Assembly: GCF_900100855.1 (NCBI RefSeq)
Contig: NZ_FNCB01000002.1
Coordinates: forward strand, 248,001 to 312,000
Origin: Idiomarina zobellii
Lineage (GTDB): Bacteria > Pseudomonadota > Gammaproteobacteria > Enterobacterales > Alteromonadaceae
Length of the DNA stretch: 64,000 bases
Direction of reading: 5' to 3'
Numbering within the stretch: the stretch's first letter is position 1; every line of letters starts with the position of its first letter. Positions 60,474 through 64,000 of this stretch are shown here, one piece after another. Both the position numbers and the translations under genes were made by a program. Below the pieces are notes generated by a model. It was not told the DNA's origin and ran no database searches. It worked only from the letters and a program-made list of their open reading frames with translations.

Positions 60474-60884
60474 CTAAACCTCTGTCTCAATACGCGATAA
60501 AATAGATGCCGGAATAGCAACAGGTTTCATTACTGAGTTATCAACACATGCAGCAGTAACAACTGCCGAGCAATGAACACTGCCATCTTTTCCCAAAACA
60601 TTCTGTTCAAACATTAACGACGCCTTTTTCTTTTTTATAACGTCGACAGTTACTGTTAGCTCTTCGTTGAATCGGGCTGCCTTTTTTAAATCAAGCTCAA
60701 CCTTACGTACAACAAAGGCTATATTGTGAGCCAACCAAGTGTCCTGTTCAATCCCTAATGAGCGTAACCACTCCGTCCTGGCCCGCTCAAGGAATTTGAG
60801 ATAATTGGCGTAATAAACAATACCACCTGCATCTGTATCCTCGTAGTACACGCGGATAGGCCATTCAAACTGATAGTGAGACAT
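60474..60884 (-). CDS. ybgC: Acyl-CoA thioesterase YbgC
   Basis: Hotdog-fold thioesterase of 136 residues. The active-site aspartate lies in YYEDTDAGGIVYYANYLKFLERARTEWL. It is the first gene of the ybgC-tolQRAB-pal-cpoB operon. I chose the ATG at 60884 because GAGG lies five bases upstream; the GTG two codons earlier overlaps that site. Confidence 0.95.
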   Translation of the reverse strand: MSHYQFEWPIRVYYEDTDAGGIVYYANYLKFLERARTEWLRSLGIEQDTWLAHNIAFVVRKVELDLKKAARFNEELTVTVDVIKKKKASLMFEQNVLGKDGSVHCSAVVTAACVDNSVMKPVAIPASILSRIETEV

Positions 60885-60918
60885 TAGCACCTCGGGTAAA
60901 GTTCTGAAAAGTTACCGT

Positions 60919-60947
60919 AATGTAATAATTTGTAAAGAGACCGCCAA
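60919..60947 (-). promoter_or_regulatory. Predicted ybgC-tol promoter
   Basis: Minus strand -35 TTGGCG (60942-60947), 17-base spacer, -10 TACATT (60919-60924), 35 bases before the ybgC start. Confidence 0.5.
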
Positions 60948-61002
60948 AAGTATCGCTGGTTAAATTATCAGCAGAGTTTTTTTTATGACAGAACTGAAAC
61001 AT

Positions 61003-61043
61003 AAAAACAAAAACTCTTTGTTTTAATTGCTCTTTTTGTTTTT
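61003..61043. repeat. AT-rich inverted repeat
   Basis: AAAAACAAAAA (61003-61013) and TTTTTGTTTTT (61033-61043) are exact reverse complements with a 19-base loop. Could be a hairpin or simply low-complexity sequence. Confidence 0.4.
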
Positions 61044-61161
61044 GTTATAATTATGTTGCGCTTTTTTTGAGCAGCTTCACCTTACTACGAATTAGTTTTT
61101 CTAATGCGAGAAAGTAATTTTTCTTGTTTGATCAAGCGCATATTATACTTATAATACCCCA

Positions 61162-61280
61162 CATATCAGAGACGAAGAGATTGGTTGTCACTTCTTCTTA
61201 GATTGTTTGAAGATTGTTCCCTGGATTTAACTTCCTTCTTGTTGTTCTATTTGCCCGTACTTTTGTGCGGGCTTTTTTTT
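61162..61280 (+). ncRNA. Candidate small RNA, opposite strand to its neighbours
   Basis: A promoter (-35 TTGATC at 61128-61133, 16-base spacer, -10 TATAAT at 61150-61155) is followed about 120 bases later by a strong terminator with eight-base stem GCCCGTAC/GTGCGGGC and eight T residues. No reading frame with a ribosome site lies between. The RNA would be U-rich and has a TTCCCTGGA stretch at 61217-61225, matching the conserved segment I recall in the enterobacterial/Vibrio SdsR RNA. That identity is tentative. TATACT at 61144-61149 could serve as an alternative, sigma-S-like -10. Confidence 0.55.
61253..61280 (+). terminator. Rho-independent terminator of the candidate small RNA
   Basis: Stem GCCCGTAC/GTGCGGGC, loop TTTT, then TTTTTTTT. 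It works only on the plus strand. It ends three bases before the ruvB stop codon, which is read from the other strand. Confidence 0.88.
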
Positions 61281-61282
61281 GC

Positions 61283-62302
61283 CTATTTCTCAGGTTTTAA
61301 TCCAAAGTGCTGATACGCTCTTGGAGTGGCTAAACGGCCTCTCGGTGTTCTTTGCAAAAAGCCCTGCTGAATAAGGTAAGGCTCAAGCACATCTTCAATG
61401 GTGTCTTTTTCTTCGCCAATAGCCGCTGCAAGGTTATCAAGCCCCACAGGACCGCCCATAAACTTTTCCATAATGGCTAATAAAAGCTTACGGTCCATGT
61501 AATCAAAGCCAGCATGATCAACATCGACCATAGTTAATGCTGCATTTGCGATTTCCTGATCGATTTCGCCGTTACCTTTAACCTCTGCATAGTCTCTGAC
61601 CCGACGTAACAAGCGGTTGGCAATGCGTGGCGTTCCTCGCGAGCGTCGTGCAATTTCTTTGGCGCCGCCCTCTTTCATTGTCACGTTCATAAAATGAGCG
61701 GAACGAGACACAATATCGGTTAATTCTTCTACGTCATAAAATTCTAGTCGTTGCACAATGCCGAAACGGTCACGCAATGGAGAGGTTAAGGCTCCGGCGC
61801 GGGTGGTTGCCCCAACTAAAGTGAAAGGCGGTAAGTCGAGCTTTATCGAGCGCGCGGCCGGCCCTTCTCCTATCATAATATCCAGCTGGTAATCTTCCAT
61901 TGCCGGGTACAAAATTTCTTCAACAACTGGGCTCAAACGATGAATTTCGTCAATAAACAAAACATCGTGCTCATCTAAGTTCGTTAATAGTGCGGCTAAG
62001 TCGCCCGCTTTTTCCAGAACCGGCCCTGAAGTGGTTTTAATATTGACGTCCAGCTCATTAGCTACAATATTTGCCAGGGTGGTTTTACCAAGACCCGGAG
62101 GACCAAAAATCAGCAGATGATCGAGCGCTTCCTGTCTTTTTCGTGCCGCCTCAATGAAAATCGCCATTTGCTCAACAACGTGCTTCTGCCCGGTATACTC
62201 ATCGAGCTTTTTCGGGCGAATAGCACGATCTATGGCTTCATCGTCGCCCTGCACATCGGCTTCAACAATTCGGTCAGTTGGAATGTGGTCGGCTTCTATC
62301 AT
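61283..62302 (-). CDS. ruvB: Holliday junction branch migration helicase RuvB
   Basis: AAA+ motor of 339 residues: Walker [10 protein letters not shown] near 66, Walker B LFIDEIH, sensor 1 region VGATTRAG, arginine-finger SPLRDRFG, and a winged-helix C-terminus ([13 protein letters not shown]). With RuvA it drives branch migration. It follows ruvA by nine bases. Confidence 0.98.
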   Translation of the reverse strand: MIEADHIPTDRIVEADVQGDDEAIDRAIRPKKLDEYTGQKHVVEQMAIFIEAARKRQEALDHLLIFGPPGLGKTTLANIVANELDVNIKTTSGPVLEKAGDLAALLTNLDEHDVLFIDEIHRLSPVVEEILYPAMEDYQLDIMIGEGPAARSIKLDLPPFTLVGATTRAGALTSPLRDRFGIVQRLEFYDVEELTDIVSRSAHFMNVTMKEGGAKEIARRSRGTPRIANRLLRRVRDYAEVKGNGEIDQEIANAALTMVDVDHAGFDYMDRKLLLAIMEKFMGGPVGLDNLAAAIGEEKDTIEDVLEPYLIQQGFLQRTPRGRLATPRAYQHFGLKPEK

Positions 62303-62311
62303 TGTTTTACC

Positions 62312-62929
62312 TTAAGACAGCTCTTTTAGCGCTAGTCGTATCAGAACTTCACTAGTATGTTCAGCAGAGTACACTTTCTGAATGGCTTTTTCAGCCTGAT
62401 TTTCTTTGTACCCAAGTGCAACCAGAGCACTAACAGCATCAGAGCGAGTATCAGCTGGGTGGACACGAGCATCACCGCCTTTATTATCCACGGGCATAGC
62501 ATCGGTAAACGGCGTTGCTGAGTTCCAGTCTTTCAGTCTGTCGCGCATTTCAATGACTAAACGCTCTGCGGTTTTCTTACCAACGCCTGGTAATTTTACT
62601 AAGCGGCTCACGTCATTCTGATTCACAGCAAACACGAATTCGTCCGCAGACATGCCTGACAAAATACCTAGTGCTAGCTTTGGTCCTACACCTTGGGTTT
62701 TTATTAATAACCGGAACAGTGAGCGCTCCGACAATGAGTTAAAGCCATACAAGAGTTGTGCATCTTCACGGACAACAAAGTGCGTTACCAGCGTTACAGG
62801 CTGTCCTGTCGCAGGTAAGTCGTAAAAGCAAGTCATGGGTAATTGCACCTCATACCCGACGCCATTCACATCGACCAATACTTCCGGTGGCTGTTTGGCT
62901 AATAATGTGCCTTGAATTTGTCCTATCAC
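62312..62929 (-). CDS. ruvA: Holliday junction DNA helicase RuvA
   Basis: 205-residue tetrameric junction-binding protein: N-terminal OB domain ([10 protein letters not shown] ... [11 protein letters not shown]), two helix-hairpin-helix motifs ([17 protein letters not shown] and [16 protein letters not shown]), acid loop, and a C-terminal RuvB-binding domain ([18 protein letters not shown]). Confidence 0.98.
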   Translation of the reverse strand: MIGQIQGTLLAKQPPEVLVDVNGVGYEVQLPMTCFYDLPATGQPVTLVTHFVVREDAQLLYGFNSLSERSLFRLLIKTQGVGPKLALGILSGMSADEFVFAVNQNDVSRLVKLPGVGKKTAERLVIEMRDRLKDWNSATPFTDAMPVDNKGGDARVHPADTRSDAVSALVALGYKENQAEKAIQKVYSAEHTSEVLIRLALKELS

Positions 62930-62950
62930 AACGGCTTTCTCCCTATTAAA

Positions 62951-63487
62951 TTAACGTAGCCTACCGCGAACGGTTTTCCTCGCTGCCCCTGACATTTTTA
63001 GCAGGCTTTCTGCGCTTTGCGCGTGGCATAGCGCTACCGCCAACGCATCAGCTGCATCGGCTTGCGGTGTCTTTTGTAAATTAAGCAGCGCGACGACCAT
63101 ATGTTGTACCTGTTCTTTTTCTGCGCCGCCGTTACCGACAACGGCTTGCTTTATCTGGCGCGCCGAATACTCAGCCACTGGCAACCCGGCTCTTGCCGCA
63201 GCTACTATGGCCGCTCCCCGCGCTTGTCCCAGCTTCAAGGCTGAGTCAGGGTTTTTCGCCATAAACACTTGTTCAATAGCAAACTCTGTAGGGCTAAACT
63301 GAGTGATTAACTCGCTGACACTGTCATGAATCAGCCGTAGTTTTTCGGCGAGCGACAGTGGTTTTGCCGACGTTCCTGTCGCGCGAATGCAACCACTGCC
63401 TAAATAGTGAAATTTACGGCCATGTTTTTGAATAACGCCATATCCGGTTAACCGTGAGCCTGGGTCAATACCTAATATGACGCTCAT
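62951..63487 (-). CDS. ruvC: Holliday junction resolvase RuvC
   Basis: 178-residue endonuclease of the RNase H fold. Acidic residues: D7 in [13 protein letters not shown], the glutamate in FAIEQVF, and two aspartates in [13 protein letters not shown]. It lies between yebC and ruvA, 21 bases before ruvA, completing ruvCAB. Confidence 0.98.
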   Translation of the reverse strand: MSVILGIDPGSRLTGYGVIQKHGRKFHYLGSGCIRATGTSAKPLSLAEKLRLIHDSVSELITQFSPTEFAIEQVFMAKNPDSALKLGQARGAAIVAAARAGLPVAEYSARQIKQAVVGNGGAEKEQVQHMVVALLNLQKTPQADAADALAVALCHAQSAESLLKMSGAARKTVRGRLR

Positions 63488-63493
63488 AATTCC

Positions 63494-64000
63494 TTAATCG
63501 TCCAGCTTCGCCAATACGTCATCAGAGATATCAGCATTATGGTACGCGTTCTGAACGTCGTCTAAGTCTTCCAGTGCGTCCAACAATTTCAAAAATGAAC
63601 GGGCACTGTCTTCGTCCAAGTCAACTTTGGTGTCTGGCACCTGAGTCACTTCCGCATTGGACGATTCCAGCCCTTTGGCGTCTAGGGCATCTTTAACAGG
63701 ACCAAAGTTTTCCGGTGACGTCATAACATCCAGACCGCTTCCCGGATACTTCACGATATCCTCAGCACCCGCTTCCAGTGCTGGCTCCATCACATCCTCT
63801 TCGGTAACGTCCGTTCCGTAGCTAATGACACCCATTTTATTGAATAAGTAAGCCACCGAGCCGTCTGTACCTAAGTTCCCGCCGTGCTTACTGAAGGCAT
63901 AACGCACTTCAGACACCGTCCGGTTTTTGTTGTCCGTCATGCACTCCAGAAGAATGGCCACGCCATTAGGACCATAACCCTCGTAGGTCAGCTCTTCGAC
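63494..64000 (-). CDS. yebC: YebC/PmpR-family regulator (partial, 5' end beyond window)
   Basis: The C-terminal 168 residues of a YebC-family protein, reading to the window edge from VEELTYEGYGPNGVAILLE. The normal length is about 245, so roughly 75 N-terminal residues are missing because the window ends. Family members bind DNA or act at the ribosome on stalling sequences. It lies six bases before ruvC, the usual yebC-ruvCAB order. Confidence 0.95.
   Translation of the reverse strand, partial: VEELTYEGYGPNGVAILLECMTDNKNRTVSEVRYAFSKHGGNLGTDGSVAYLFNKMGVISYGTDVTEEDVMEPALEAGAEDIVKYPGSGLDVMTSPENFGPVKDALDAKGLESSNAEVTQVPDTKVDLDEDSARSFLKLLDALEDLDDVQNAYHNADISDDVLAKLDD

Larger units (their letters stand above)
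60885..61282. other. Intergenic region between ybgC and ruvB
   Basis: About 400 bases without a protein gene. It holds the ybgC promoter on the minus strand, an AT-rich inverted repeat at 61003-61043, and a plus-strand promoter, transcribed segment and terminator (61128-61280). Unusually A/T homopolymer-rich between 60970 and 61080. Confidence 0.7.

Overview
The window looks like a chromosomal segment of a marine gammaproteobacterium of the Alteromonadales, most like Idiomarina. This is inferred from the protein repertoire and gene order, since no database search was possible. The clues are a complete Na+-NQR operon with ApbE and NqrM, a FabV enoyl reductase, a VolA/Pla-1-type lipase, PqiABC, and the conserved blocks yebC-ruvCAB-ybgC-tolQRAB-pal-cpoB and tRNA-Lys-nadA. 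Almost all of it is dense core genome. I see no insertion sequence, prophage, CRISPR array or obvious genomic island.

Layout. 0-5 kb: ppiB-lpxH on minus, then cysS and an M17 aminopeptidase on plus. 4.3-12.8 kb: a Yip1 membrane protein, miaE, an SDF-family dicarboxylate/amino-acid symporter, sohB, a large lipoprotein lipase, a YciK-type dehydrogenase and a secreted BNR/YCF48-like propeller. 12.8-14.9 kb: an unusual three-part sulfur protein (cysteine desulfurase + degenerate persulfide-dioxygenase-like domain + rhodanese). 15-22 kb: nqrABCDEF-apbE-nqrM, the sodium pump with its flavinylation and maturation factors. 22-24.4 kb: fabV, bolA and an orphan lipoprotein. 24.5-31 kb: a Wzi-like outer-membrane protein, then a cation/proton antiporter overlapping pqiABC.

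31-40 kb: iron and central metabolism. It holds a Fur-box-controlled fbpABC iron(III) transporter followed by a ZntB/CorA channel, a propionyl-CoA synthetase, a Ca2+/Na+ antiporter, and bfd with two bacterioferritin genes. The two bacterioferritins are complementary: one keeps the haem ligand and has lost ferroxidase residues, the other the reverse. 40-41 kb: tRNA-Ser(GGA), followed by a repeat of its 3' 19 bases plus terminator, resembling the E. coli tyrT/rtT repeats. 41-42.2 kb: a decayed chemotaxis receptor with a frameshift and probable internal deletions.

42.3-45.3 kb: three overlapping genes for a secreted M28 peptidase, an amidoligase-family protein and a class-I glutamine amidotransferase/C26 hydrolase. 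This is the best candidate here for a poorly described pathway. 45.4-55.3 kb: a long PilZ-domain protein, an epimerase-like protein, gltBD and nadA. 55.4-64 kb: two tandem tRNA-Lys genes, cpoB-pal-tolBARQ-ybgC, a candidate small RNA on the opposite strand, ruvBAC, and the 3' part of yebC running off the window.

The observations most worth checking are the tRNA-Ser 3'-end repeat, the desulfurase/rhodanese fusion, the amidoligase operon, the small RNA between ybgC and ruvB, the complementary bacterioferritins, and the palindrome over the bfd promoter and start.
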